Part shown: one piece after another, positions 26,501-39,792 of the stretch
How positions within the stretch are numbered: the stretch's first letter is position 1
Layout of the letters: every line of letters starts with the position of its first letter
Assembly (NCBI RefSeq): GCF_047496725.1
Contig: NC_132970.1
Coordinates: forward strand, 13,367,501 to 13,431,500
Length of the DNA stretch: 64,000 bases
DNA from: Anoplolepis gracilipes
Lineage: Eukaryota; Arthropoda; Insecta; Hymenoptera; Formicidae
Direction of reading: 5' to 3'
Notes under the pieces: generated by a model
What the model was told of the DNA's origin: nothing
What the model saw: only the letters and a program-made list of their open reading frames with translations
Database searches by the model: none
Program-made: the position numbers and the translations under genes

Positions 26501-29500
26501 CGTTTGTGAACCGGCTTGTAAATCTTGAATATCGGAGGTGAACGGTTTCCTAAGCTCATTAAAATATCGAAAGCCTCATCTTCCTTTAGATATTCGAATG
26601 ATAATATGAAATATCTGAAAATTAGTCGAATTAATAAAAATGGTGTACAAATAAATACGTGAGAATGTTAATATATTTCTTGTAAAGACCTTGTAATATC
26701 TTTTCGGATCTAAGCTGAGAGATAGCAACGATAAGGCTGTCAACGCAGCCTTTCTCAGATGGACACAATTATATATAGTATATTACAGATCACAATTTAT
26801 TTAGTTGTGTCGATTTGTCATATACACGCGTATTCTATTCTTGCGAGATAAACATGTAAAATACTGTCCGCTGTAAGCTGTGCCGGGGATTCATCATTCT
26901 GCACGATCACATATCCTTTTCCCGACCCATGTTCATCTCTTTCTTTCACCTTTCTGTGCACGATCTATCTTCCTTCGAGGTCGCCGCGGTGGCTGTCACT
27001 CCGTTGACACCGAGATCTCGCTCGATTATGTTCCCCCTCCCCGCAAGATTCGTCACGATGATAATGGGAAACTGGTTCGCCATTTCGTCCACAGAACATT
27101 GGACGAAATTTGCATAAGCATTAGTCACGTTCCCTTTCTTATACATTCCGATATGTACGACGGTAAACAAAGTGGATTACGATACTAACCGCGCGACGTG
27201 ACGATAAAATCCCAGCAATTCGAAAAACAGACGATCAATAATGATCAGTTAATGACTCGCTTTAGTTAGTTGAAATTACAATTTCAAATGTCGTTGCAAT
27301 GCTATTCAGTTGATATCGATTATCGATTGTCATTCAAATTGAAATATTTCATTATAATTGATCGCACAATGCAATGTCTGGCATATCGATAATAACGCCG
27401 TGAGAACTGAAAGATAGATGCAGGAGAAAACTGAATGTTTTAAAAGAAAAAGAAAAGAAAAGAAAACGATGCCTCGAGATATAGCCGAAACGGCTTATGT
27501 TTACCTTCAAAGTTTACCGAGACGTTGACATCGATGCAACTATAGTGATGCAAATGAGATGTTTTCGGGGTTCTGTTAGAAGTTTTATCTTTTTTTTTTT
27601 TTAAATATTTAAGAATAGAAAGAAGCTTAAATATTATATAATATTCTACAAACAAAAACACTGTGACAGTGTCAATAAGTTAGAAATATGCATGCAAGTT
27701 TAGAAAAATATTATTAGAAATGAGATGAAAGCGATACCATCTCGCTTTATTTATAAACATTTCCTGAACGAAAGTAGTAATGTCCACTATGAAATGCAAG
27801 AAACCGTAACGTTTACGTACCGATACTAACGAGATTTTTACAACAACTCCGATATTCTAAACACTGCGAGTTTTAATATTTATGGCGTGTCTGGTAGCTT
27901 TTACTATTACGCTCTTCCGGTGCACGGTTTTGGCGATTAACTACCTTGTATATATGTGTGTATGTATTTATAGTAATGTGTGTATAGTATTAATTGTGTA
28001 TATCCGTATAATGATGTGTTCTTGTGGGTTAAAAAAAATAAAAAAAAAAAAATACAAGACTTGAAGAAGAAAACGGACTTTTAACTAACTCAACGTAAAT
28101 CTGCGTGTTTCTCCAAAAATATTTGTCAGAATCGCCAATCTTAACTTTTCTTACTGTGAGTTTATACATTACATTAAAATGTTGACTCTTTAATGTTGAT
28201 TCGCGATGAAGTGAAAAGGTACATACATTGCATTCTGACGGATTTCTCACGTGTGTCCTTTTCGTCGAGCCATCATTAACATAAACGTGACCATTAAATC
28301 CATATTCAAGATTGACGATATGTGAATCTCAGTCATTAGCAACATGATAGCTGTGTACCTATATTCACCAAAAAATTATTTTCGTTAACCTTTCTCCATT
28401 AAGAGAAATCAAACTTGGATATATGGCATAATTATGTGCTAATTTACTGCTAATTTGTTGCTAATTTGCTGCTCTAATCCTGAATGCGGACGTCAAGTTA
28501 ACGGAGGTCTCAAAGTGTGAAATAGCTAATGTATGGCCAAATGACTATCTAAACATATAGTGTAGGGATTAACATTAAACTATTATCATATATTTTAAGA
28601 ACTATTGTTTCAAATCAAAAACCTAAAAAATATTTCTATGGTTTAATATTTTGAGAACTTTTTCCCTATAATATTTGTGATTTCATAAATTTTAAAATTT
28701 ATTCTACTTCTTCCTTTGTAATATATGTACATATATCTTTTAAACAATTTATAATAATAAATAATGCAGAAAATTTTTATTGTATAATCATTGCGAATTC
28801 CAATTTTTAAGTGTATATTGACATTTGTGATATAATATCATTACGAGATTTATTGGCACGAAATATAATTCAACCCTTACCGATACGATGTGCACAATGA
28901 GAGAGCATACAACGTTGATTTGTAATTTGAAAATACAAATATATCCAAATTACATAAAATAATGCAATTATCGAAAATAATTAATTGATCGAAAAATGAT
29001 TATTGCAACTTTTTTATTCATCCTTTTAAACAAAGATTAAACTGATAAAGAATTTAATAAAAGAATTTTCGAAAATAATTATTTTAGATATATTTATGAA
29101 ACGTGCTAAACAGAAATTTAAATTTTATAAATAATCTACAAAATTATCTCAATTTTAAATAAAATTTGAAATACATATACTATGTGTATGTAATATTTAA
29201 AGAACTAAGAAATCTATAACATATTATTTGTTATTATTTATTATTATTATGTTATTAATTTATATATATTATTTTATTTTATTCAAACAAAATTGTAAAA
29301 CAAATCATTACCGCGAAGATAAATCGCGATTAAATTTACGAATGACAAATAATAAATTAATAACGTAAATTATTTCTTGCATGATTATTCTGCTATTACC
29401 TGATACTTTCTTTCTTTTCCTTTTTTTGCTAATTTTTAGCACTTATTTGTGAAAACACGGTTAGAAACTGTTTAATTATTAGAATACGATGATTGCGCTT

Positions 29501-32423
29501 TGTGTATAATATTTCTAACATTAATTGTGCATATGACGTACACTTTACTAATTTCTTCTTCATGTACACTGTTATCACTAATATCCTCTATGTCATAATG
29601 GGCAGATCGCATGCAGGTTACACGCAACTGTACTTTATATACTTGAGACGCAAATAGAGACAAATAGGTGTTACCTTATATTAAATATTTTTTGCGAAAA
29701 ATTTTTAGTTTCTGTCGCTCCATACTGGAAAAGTTATTAGGACTTTATTGTGACTGGAGAATATGCGAAAATAATGATTATACGAACTTACGATCCGTTC
29801 AGACTACAAAATCATGCGAATGACTTGTACAATGCTATCTCTCGTCAAGCCATACATTTTATATGGCAATTTTAACATCTCTTATTATAATTTATGAATT
29901 GTAATAATCATAAAGAATGATCGCGTAATCATCGCAATTGTATTTCGAAATATATCACGACATACACAGAGCAGTTCGCATCGTAACTTTATGTGCGCAG
30001 ACAAGAAAATAATAGAGCGTAGATAAAAATAATCACGGCACATTTATGAAAAAATGTGTCTATTATTTTTTCTAAACTATATTATTTTCCTTATAAATCA
30101 TTCTTAATTAATTAAATTAAATTAAATTCAGATTTTATCGAAACAATTTATATGAAAATTCATAAGCATTAAATAATATTGTAATTCAAATTCTTAAATC
30201 AAACTTATCTATGGTACAATTAAGCTACATTAGATAAGCCGGAATAAAAATGCTATTTTCCCGAGATTCGTAATCAAAATCGACATCTTATTTAGAAATT
30301 AATTTCTGTCACGTTAATAATCGCAAAAAAGCTATTATAACACTTTGATTTGATAAAATATTTTGATCATGTCATTAACATTTCGGTACTTATCAATCAA
30401 ATCGCTTGTCTGAATCGAATTAATAAAACATGAGCGCGCGCGATTACGGTATCTCGCGGAAAATGATCGACTTCCCAAAAGCGAAAAAAAGCGATCTCGC
30501 ACGTCATGCGCTATTAAGCTCACGCCGTTCGCGTAAAATGTCGAGAGAAAAAAACATTTACACGACTGTAAATATGTCGCTTTGCGGTCGCCTGCGAGAC
30601 CGTTCTCGCTCGCGGTTCGCGGTTCGAAGATTTATGTAGCCGGCGCTAAATCAAGGAGAGGGAGGAAAAGGGCGAGAGAAAGAAAACATTCTCGACAAGG
30701 TGACGCGGTTAAAAGACCGGATATAATGTGTTCTCGGCGTTATGGAAGTGTAAATGAATCATCAGTCGCGATGAAATAATAATATTGATTGCTCAATGGA
30801 GATTGCTCTTTCTGTTCGTACGATTTTCAATATTGTACGATATCACTAAGCAATAATCTTTTATTTCATTTCACACTCGTCCACGTGATTTTATGACTTC
30901 TGTGAAAATACCTCGACTTATTTCTATAAAAATATTTAAGCGTGTTGAATGGTACATTCTATCAATAGCGGGCGTGATTTATATTCGTGTTAGATTATAA
31001 AATGGATTATAAATGACGAGAAAACGGGGAATGAGTAAGAATATTATGGAAATATATATTGTGCAAGAAAATCTACACGATTATACCGGGTTGCTCGCGC
31101 CCCTTTTATTTACGGTCTTAAAGACGTGTTTAAGAGCGACCACCAAAATATATTTCATACACCCAGCCGTAAAGAATCGGAGCGTGAACCCTTTTAAATT
31201 GATTTATTTAAAAGCAGTCGAGAGCGTCATGAAACGCGGATTTTGCTCGCCGAGCGCAGATAGCAAATAAACACGTGAGAGTTAACGCGAATTTTACTTC
31301 AAGATATGGTGAAGTAAAAAAAAGATCTTTACGACCCCGAGGCCATGGCAATTAACCGCACCCTATTTGTTGCGATTGACGAGCTTTTTTTCCCCGATCT
31401 TTGTGGTTTCGGTGTGGAGGGAATCCTCTTAACGAGAATCTGTCGCTGCGCGCTCATTGCGAATCTCGCAATAAAAGTGCAATAAATTCATGCAGTTTAG
31501 ATGCGTCTGTCTCAATCCGCTTCTAGTTCTGCCGCGTGCTCATTGGTGGAACGACGATAATCTCGTCTGCCGCCACGCGTAAGCATATCTCGCGGTTTTA
31601 ACGCGATTTTTCTCACCGCATACCGGTGAATATCATCTTATCTAAACGCCATGATGTATCGTGATACCGTTTAAAGAAAATATAAATTTCATAAGGATGA
31701 CCAAATCGCTGGGAAAATATGTAATAAAACAGGCGCCAGCGTTCGATCAACAGCGTTAGACGGGATGATAGGATCGTAATATTGTCGCCTATTGCATAAT
31801 GTGACCTGATTTATGGTACAATTTACGATCCTTCGGACCCGTTATTGTTTCATAGCTCATTATTGCCTATATTTCGTCGTTATATTACTATATTATTACA
31901 CTTGCTAGATCTCATTTCTCGGTCTCTATTTAGATTTTAAGTGTCACATATATCACAATAATGAAGGCAATCCATCTATTGCTTATTCACCATGTTGTGG
32001 GAGTAAGACATTAACGTGACAGTCGACGTAGGCGCCGCCTCTTTTGCGCGGCACTAATCCACTCGCATTAAGTTTCAGATTTGTTGCAACGTTTGTTGAA
32101 GTCGGGAGAACGTTTGAAGTCATTGGACGTGAATGATAGATATAGATATAGAACATTTCTTTTAAAATAATATTATATTCTTTTGTAGGTCTTATTAGTA
32201 CAAATAATAGATTCTCCCCAACTATTTCGAATTAATTGAGAGACAAATCTATAAAAGAGAGATGTGGCAAAATACATTTATCGTTAACATCATCGTCCGA
32301 GATCCCCAAGATCGTCGCGTTGTGACGGAAACACGAATTTCAAGTTTTCATTGAAAAAATTTAAAATTGCTTAATACGTAATAAGAACGGAGCATCGGCT
32401 TTGTCGGTGTCGCTTTAATTGGC

Positions 32424-32443
32424 GACTGGTTTGGTAACCAGTC
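32424..32443. repeat. Short perfect hairpin
   Basis: GACTGGTT, loop TGGT, AACCAGTC; a perfect 8-bp stem in non-coding DNA. Function unknown. Confidence 0.6.
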
Positions 32444-35400
32444 CTCTCACCTGAGCTCGCTTCATCCAATGATACCTCAGAGGCCAGTTCTCTGAGGGCC
32501 ATTCACAAATGATATCATGAATGAGCTTGTGGTTCGTTCTGAATAAAATAAAATTGTTTCAGTGAATCTCTCGGAAGCGGAATATCCGATAATTCGTCCT
32601 GCTTAATATCATAAAGCCGATTTCGATTTGCAAGTATCTTGGTAAAATGAACTTCGACTTTTAAACGGGATTTATTCATATCGTTACTAATTATTTATCA
32701 TCGGTCCTAAATATAAAGCCGCTTATTAGCAGAATATCGTCATACGGTACGCAACAGTTATTATGTCACCCAAATTTAACGGAATAGTGATAGTTTAGAA
32801 GATAAATTCTGATTCGCTCGCGATGGTTGCTGTTTCTCGTAAACATAATTATGCAGAACCAGTATGGATTTACGCACGATGCATATCTCCGATATATTTA
32901 TAAATTTGCGATTAGCCACGGTCGAGGAAGCTATCTCAGGAGACGCGCTTGAATAGCAGAAGAAGGATGTAAATCAAGCGTGATAAGAGCTTAACGCATT
33001 TGACGATTAGTTCCGGCTACGTTTTACAGCTCTCCCGGGTGGTTGTTTACACCCGATAGCTATCAAACCCATCACGGTCGATTAAATGTATTGGATACTT
33101 GATCTCTGTCGTCTAAACTGTCGTCTGAATCAGGATGAAATCTAAGATAACGATTTTCCTTTTTTTGGGATACACAAATATTTTTTTTTAATTTTATATT
33201 TTGTATTTTGCAGAAAAATTTATTTTATCGCATATATTCAACCCTTTACATATAATATTAAAGAGTTGTTTGACAAATGTCTTCCGCGATCTTTTTACGT
33301 CAGGTAATAGATTTCGCGCACGCAGATCTACCTATAATTCGCTTAGGTTTTTAATATATTCCCGTATTTAAACGGCGGAAATCGCGAACCGATAATAAAA
33401 CCAATCCGTGCGGAATATCGCGATATTTTATCACATCAGCACGGTAATACGAGTCGTATCGCGAGCCGATCTCGGTTTCATAGCTATCGTGTACGTATGT
33501 ATATTAGATAAACTCGAGCAATTCCCCCCCTTCATTCATCGGATTTTTCCAAAGATTTTCTCGAGAGCAAACAGATGTTCGCCTATCAACCCAATGTCGA
33601 GCTGTGGACGATTCGCTAAAGAGATATCAGAATATATTAAACAATATCGTCGCGTTCACCGTTCACATAGTTTGTATTCAGACGCGACATATCGGTGAAC
33701 GAGTGTCGATGATTCTTGTCTTATTAGTGTCTGGATGGATGTAACTTATGCCACGTGGTTTTTACTGTCGCATTGAATTTTTTTAATTGTACAGACAACA
33801 CGTTGGAAGATAAGCATGGTAAGGATAGAGGTGGAACAGTAAAACCACGAGATATGTACATCTATTGCACGCGTCGTCAACTCGAAGGATGTGAAAAGAA
33901 ATTGTCGATAACGGGATGATTTCTTCCAGCCATCTCCCAGTTGTTACAAGATTTAAAAGACATTAATAATATTGCTCGCCTTTCGTCATCCTCAAAGAGG
34001 ATTGCAAGGTTAAAAGAATATATTAATTGCTTCATATATCATCAAATCTACAAAGCTACGCGAACGAAAAGAACTCATTATCAATAAATTAGAAGAATTT
34101 TGTACATATTTTTAAATGTCTATTATATATCATAAAATTATCCTTAATTGCACAAATCTCTATTTATTACACCAATAAAGTTGTGATGAGAATACAAAAG
34201 ACTTTTCGACAGAAAAATTATGTAATATATGACAAGGAAAATTATCACATAAAAAATATGTGACAGATAGCTTTGTCTCACTTATTGTTAAATATCAAGG
34301 ACGAGACAGCAAGAAGATTAAGAGTTGCGCCCGTCAAAATTTTTCCACGTGGAAAAAACGCAAAGTTAATGCGTGCTTTTGGTTTGTACGACTTTAACGA
34401 GTGCGGTTTTCTTATTTATTCTCAGAACACAACTACCAGCGTAAATTAAAAATCGCGGATTCGTTAAGGTAGATTCGTCGCGTGGGTGGAAAGAATTGCA
34501 ACGTCAAGGGGCTCGTAAAGAGAATATATCGCGACATGTGACGAGTTGTGTCGCACTGTAAACGACGTCGGTGGTTCTCGTTAGGTTCTTGCTAGAGACA
34601 TTAATTCCCCAGGATTTAGTTCATTTAATTATTCAACGGATTAAGCTCGATCGCGCGATTACAAAACGCAACCGTGTCGACTACATGAATAATTAAGAAT
34701 ACGGATTATTTTTCCGAATGCCAGCCTCTCTCGATCCGTTTGACCGAGCTCGCACTCGACATTCTTGTCGCCAAGGATTTGACGCATGTATAAGTAAATT
34801 ATCGCGAAAGTTAATGGTAATAAACTAATGACAGCGCACGGCGAGATAGAAGGCGCCGGCTTACCAGGCTCAACGCATTCTCAGGCACGATGTTTTTATC
34901 GCGATGTAGTCAGGCGCCGCCGCCGATAAGTGACTCAACGCAAAGCCCGGCGACAGCTCCGCCTCTGCGAAATGCCAATGAGCTTCTATGTATCTTGTAT
35001 ACTTATCGATATGTTACGCAGCGATTTTGCGATACAAATTTCCCGCACTGATCGCACGTCATACCTGTCTGTTTGCGCGAAATTCTCGCAAAAATCTCGG
35101 AATTATATGCGTAACGCTTATCGTGTATCAGTTACCTAAGTTTCGTATAATTATAACATCATCTGACGAAAAAGGGGTTCTTACACAATCACTTTATCTT
35201 TGTCATAATCAATCGAAAAAAATGCATCCATCATACAAGTTCATTCGCGTTTAACTATCGATTGGAATACAATATTGCGATTTGTTCTGCTCGATGGGAT
35301 ATTAAGGCTTAACGAAACTCTATATCGTGATAGTCGTCTCGCGATAACGAGTAATAACATACCATTGGGAATACTCATGCAGGCCAAATCATCGAAATCA

Positions 35401-36077
35401 CAAGTCACCGTGCAAGAATTATGCGTCTCGTTCGTAAACGATGCAGTAATTAAACCACAGATCCTTATCCCTTGCTTCAAGAGCAGGCCGATCGATCGTT
35501 TATCTCTGCGGCGTCGGGATCGTTAATACATCGATCGCGCAATGTAATCCGGCTCGACGGGGTTTATTTGACGGATCATGTACGGTTCGTACGTGTGCTC
35601 GAGAAAATAAAGGAAAGGGCGCAGACGGAGGGGAGAAGAGAAAGTCGACATATAGTTTTTACGTGGGTGGACAGCATATCAGGGATACGGTATCCGAATT
35701 GATCACGCTTTTTATTAAAAATTCACTTACTGCTACTACCAGCGATATTGATCATTGCGTTTATTGCTACGCGACATTGATCTTCAGGGTTATTTGCGGC
35801 AACTTTCCGGTAGAGAAATCTTGTTTAATAATCGAACTGTCGCGACAGCGTGATTATTATGCTATCGTTATTGCACCGATATTACGACGGATTTGTGATG
35901 ATTTATTGATGATTTGGGTTATTATAATTATTTTTCTTCAAGGATCGTTTTTTTAATACCGATGTCGTTGTGCGTGAAACTTTAGCAGTACCAGTTTTAG
36001 ATCTGATGCCATTTATTCTATGCTAAGTTATCTTCCATTGACTGTAGCATTGCATTAATAAATCTATATTATATCTA

Positions 36078-36079
<2 letters not shown>

Positions 36080-36124
<45 letters not shown>
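36080..36124. repeat. (CT)n microsatellite
   Basis: About 22 CT units, followed by a CTTT-rich tail. Confidence 0.9.
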
Positions 36125-36130
<6 letters not shown>

Positions 36131-36368
36131 CTTTTCATTTTTCCTTATCCAAGTTCATTTATTTTTTTATTTTAATCTCACATAAAAAATGTTGCCATTG
36201 TCAATTGTATATGTGTCTATTATTATTATCTAGTTTATATTTATTTAGAAAACTTTGGCCTAATGCACAATAAAGAAAATATCAGTAATAGAAATAAACA
36301 TTTAATATTAGCAAGAATAATTTGAAATTATTTTACTTCAAACAAAGGAACGAAGTGGATTAAACTCT

Positions 36369-36538
36369 TAATTTATTATTCTTAATTCATGAAGCGTGAA
36401 TCCATTCCTTTTTCTTGTTATAAAAATGAAATAATTCCTCTCTATTTCTTAATTTATTATTAAATTATTCTTAATTCGTTAAGCGTGAATCCACTCCTTT
36501 TTCTTGTTATAAAAATGAAATAATTCCTCTCTATTTCT
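36369..36538 (+). repeat. Tandem duplication, period about 89 bp
   Basis: Two adjacent copies of a unit holding AAGCGTGAATCCAYTCCTTT, TTCTTGTTATAAAAATGAAA and TAATTCCTCTCTATTTCT differ at only a few positions, which suggests a recent duplication. No coding content. Confidence 0.8.
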
Positions 36539-39500
36539 AATATTTAATATTTATTCCTATTTCTAATATTTTCTCTATTATGAGTTGGGTCTTACGCTAT
36601 AAAATATTAATAAACGCTTTTATTTATTTTTACAGCTTGTGTGTGTGTAGAAAAATTTGTAATTTAAAATTCTTACAGATAGAGAAAGATAGTCAACGGA
36701 ACGGTTGTGTCCGCCGATAGTTCGCGACAGCGATTGATTGTAAATCTGACAAACGCTCGTTGCGTTTCTTGAATACATTAGTCAGTGATGCGCGATAACG
36801 GCGTGCTAAAATCCCTCCGGTTATCGTCGATCGGCGTAGAATCGATCATGTGTTCCACCACATGATTTAGTATGCAATACGCAAGTAGATATAGGAGAAC
36901 GATGCGCGAATCGCAAAAGAATGCAGACTCTGACCGAATTCCACGTATCACGCCGATAAAATCCGCGATAAATGCGTTTGGTGACGAAATAAGACTGAAT
37001 CTGTTCCCGCTCGTGTCAGATCCTTACTCTGTTCTTATCATCGATTATGTCGGGGAAACACCGTATGATAAGAAACGGTTGGCGACACGTTTCGCCAACC
37101 GGTGCAAGTGTTTTATCAAATAAATTCCACGTGTTATGACTCATTGGCAATGATATACCATGGTGTGTACATTACACATCTCCGCGCTGTGTCGGCGCGA
37201 TAATCAGAAATTATAACTCTAATCCGCTCATGATTACGCGTCGGCCGCTTTCATCGGTCGCTCGCTGCAAGCGGTCGAATCGAGTGGACAATTGGTTCAT
37301 TCGATTATCAACGAAAGGAGGACGTCAATGATTCATAACGATGATCGCACTCGCGATAACTCAAATGTATGGATCGATCACCTCGCCGTAGAATATACGT
37401 CATCGAGTCGTCTCGTAATTATTCCTAATTAGCTTTGGTAAACGCGTTTGAAATTGTGCCACTCGTCATAGAAATTCTTCGATTTAAGCGGATTTTAAAA
37501 AATAAAAACAATAATGTGTATCGTAATTAATAATCAACTGACTATAAAAGTAATCTGGGACGTTTAATATAAATATTGAAATACAAATATGTGATCCAAT
37601 TTTGAATTTTTGGTTGTGTTTAATAAGCAATATGACTAATCGCACGGTATATTGAGGGGAGGGGAATCTCATAGTTTTTATTACAATATACGTATTGAAA
37701 AATAACAATCTTATAATTTAATTATCTTATAATTTCAGTTATTAAATAATTAACTTTACTTTAGACTTATTATTAAATAGTACTTAGTGTGAAACTTAGT
37801 TTTGCTCAGGATTATTTGCAACTGTGTTTCAGATACGTGGGGTTATATATATAACTAAGCAAAGATTAAAAATATTCAATATTCTGTTCTTATTTCGTCT
37901 TAGATCTAATATCCTAAGATGTCAATATGGCTCTATGATTGCTTTATAACACATTAAGATTTTATTTAAATTGATATTAAATATAAGATTGAATTATGAA
38001 TACGGGTCTATAAGAGAGAAATACCGTCTTTTTTCAAATTTATTTTCTTTCCGCATTTTAAACGCAACCCGATCTCGGCATTTTGCTTGGAATTAATCAT
38101 CGATTAATGATCGAAAAAATACGCGATTGTAGACAGATCTCGTTTTAGCCGCGTTACTCTGCCTGATCTTTCGTGACACTTTGATGGACCCTACACAGTG
38201 TCGGCGGCGCGGACTTTCCTTCGCATCTTTCGTCGATTATCGAAAGAGCTTGTTCATTTCGTTCGTTTGTTGGTTGAATGGTGAACGCACGCACGCGTGA
38301 AGTCCCGTCCATTACAACACGTTGAGAAGGCGTGTTTCCACCATGTGAGAGGCGTCGCGGCTTTCAGACGGGGACCAATCGATGATTTCTCGAGAGTCAT
38401 TAACTCACATTACGAATGATGCCAGGAGAGCGTCGGCAACGCCATACTGCTATGTATGGCGCCCGTATTTTCTTCATCTTTTATTAATTGAAATTTATAC
38501 GCGGAATTATCAAGATTCGGACAATGAGCAGGGATTATCGTTCACTTTGTTGTTTTATCATGTATCAATCATTAATGTCAAAGTGTACGATAGCTAAAGC
38601 ATTATGGATGTAGCACATGTGAATAAACGAATAAATAAAGAAAGAAACGACGCTGAAATAGCGTGAAGAAAAGAAAAGAGAAAGGGCGCAAGAAACATTC
38701 GTCGAGTTTCCCATGAGGAGCAACATTCCTGTCCGGTAGGTCAGTAACATGTCACTGCGCGACGTAATCGACGGAAAGAAGCGAGGCGTGAGATAAGATA
38801 TAAAGTAGCATCATTGCGATTGAATGACGAAATGACGCCCGCACCTTTTTTTTTGCACGAAACGTTTAGCCTCGTAAAGAGCCTCTTGTTTTTATCGGCA
38901 AATCACGAACGCTAAATCCACAGTCGGTTCTGACATGTCGCGACAAACGCGTTGTCTTCTCGAACAATTTACACAATTGAAATTCTACTGTCATTTGCAC
39001 AATTAGCTCGCGATTTTTGCGAGTGATTTACTGAAGAATCGTTTTGGAATTTTGAGCATTAAAAAAAAGTCAGTCGAAACCTCAAGCAAGTTTGAAGTGA
39101 CAAGTTGTTTTAATATACACAAGTTTGCTTAAATAACATTTCTGCGTGAAAGGTGAGAATGTGTGGTGGATCACTAGATCATAGACTAAAAAAAGATATG
39201 TTAAATTAAAATATTATATTGTTTCATACCTGATTAATATGTATGAAGGCATAATGAGCTTTATTTCATAATATCGCTGAATAATATGATCGAATTGGAT
39301 CAGTCTTTAAATATCGATAATATATTGAAATCTATTTGAATAATTCAGAAGCTACAGTGTAATAAATACACGCGAACGATAACGTGTAACATGATCGTGA
39401 AACGAAAATAATCGATCGCGGGCATCGATAACGATTCGGACAGGGCGATGATTTGTCGATGATTATCTCATTGCGATTAACGTGTAAGTGTTGTAAGAGG

Positions 39501-39539
39501 TTGTTAATATATGTATGCACGTTTATCTGTCGACAGATT

Positions 39540-39756
39540 GGCGGCGCGGTAGCCATGTCATCGCCGGATCGGCACGGCGGATCATCACGAGAAATCGACG
39601 TGGAGCCGGGAGAGAGTCATCGTCATCGGCCCGGTATACTTAGGGCCGCCGAGTAAAAAGCCGATAGCCGAGGGATCGGTAATTCAAGGATCGATACGAG
39701 CGGATCGATCCACCAGCTCGCAACCTACGGCCTCCTTGCTGGCCTGGCCAGCTACT
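39540..39756 (+). other. Putative 5'UTR of the Spaetzle-like gene with an upstream ORF
   Basis: A possible acceptor (CTGTCGACAG, ending at 39539) precedes a GC-rich stretch that runs into the coding start. An upstream ORF of 33 codons (39555-39656) starts in a fair context (AGCCATGT) and ends before the main start, in another frame. The true first exon and promoter are not identified and may lie many kilobases upstream. Confidence 0.4.
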
Positions 39757-39792
39757 ATGCGAATTGAAGCTCTCAGCACCCTCCTCGTCGCG
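39757..39792 (+). CDS. Spaetzle-like gene, coding exon 1 (start of signal peptide)
   Basis: Twelve codons, MRIEALSTLLVA, followed by a consensus donor GTAAGT at 39793. The exon ends in phase 0. Joined to exon 2 it makes one continuous hydrophobic signal peptide, which is the main reason for choosing this start. There is no other open start directly upstream of exon 2. Confidence 0.75.

Larger units (their letters stand above)
23591..39539. other. No gene seen (23.6-39.5 kb)
   Basis: A 16-kb non-coding stretch. CpG-rich islands at about 24380-24720, 25460-25960, 30430-30780 and 34830-34980 alternate with AT-rich DNA (for example 28560-29400). It also holds the CT microsatellite and the 89-bp duplication. 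It may be upstream regulatory DNA or 5' introns of the Spaetzle-like gene; that is inference. Confidence 0.55.

Noticed and set aside
26880..27188. 102-aa plus-strand ORF
   Set aside because: Non-ATG start, and the antisense strand is also open; composition looks random.
35275..35956. Chain of plus-strand ORFs of 76-97 codons
   Set aside because: They start at TTG rather than ATG, have no recognisable domain, and opposite-strand frames are also open.
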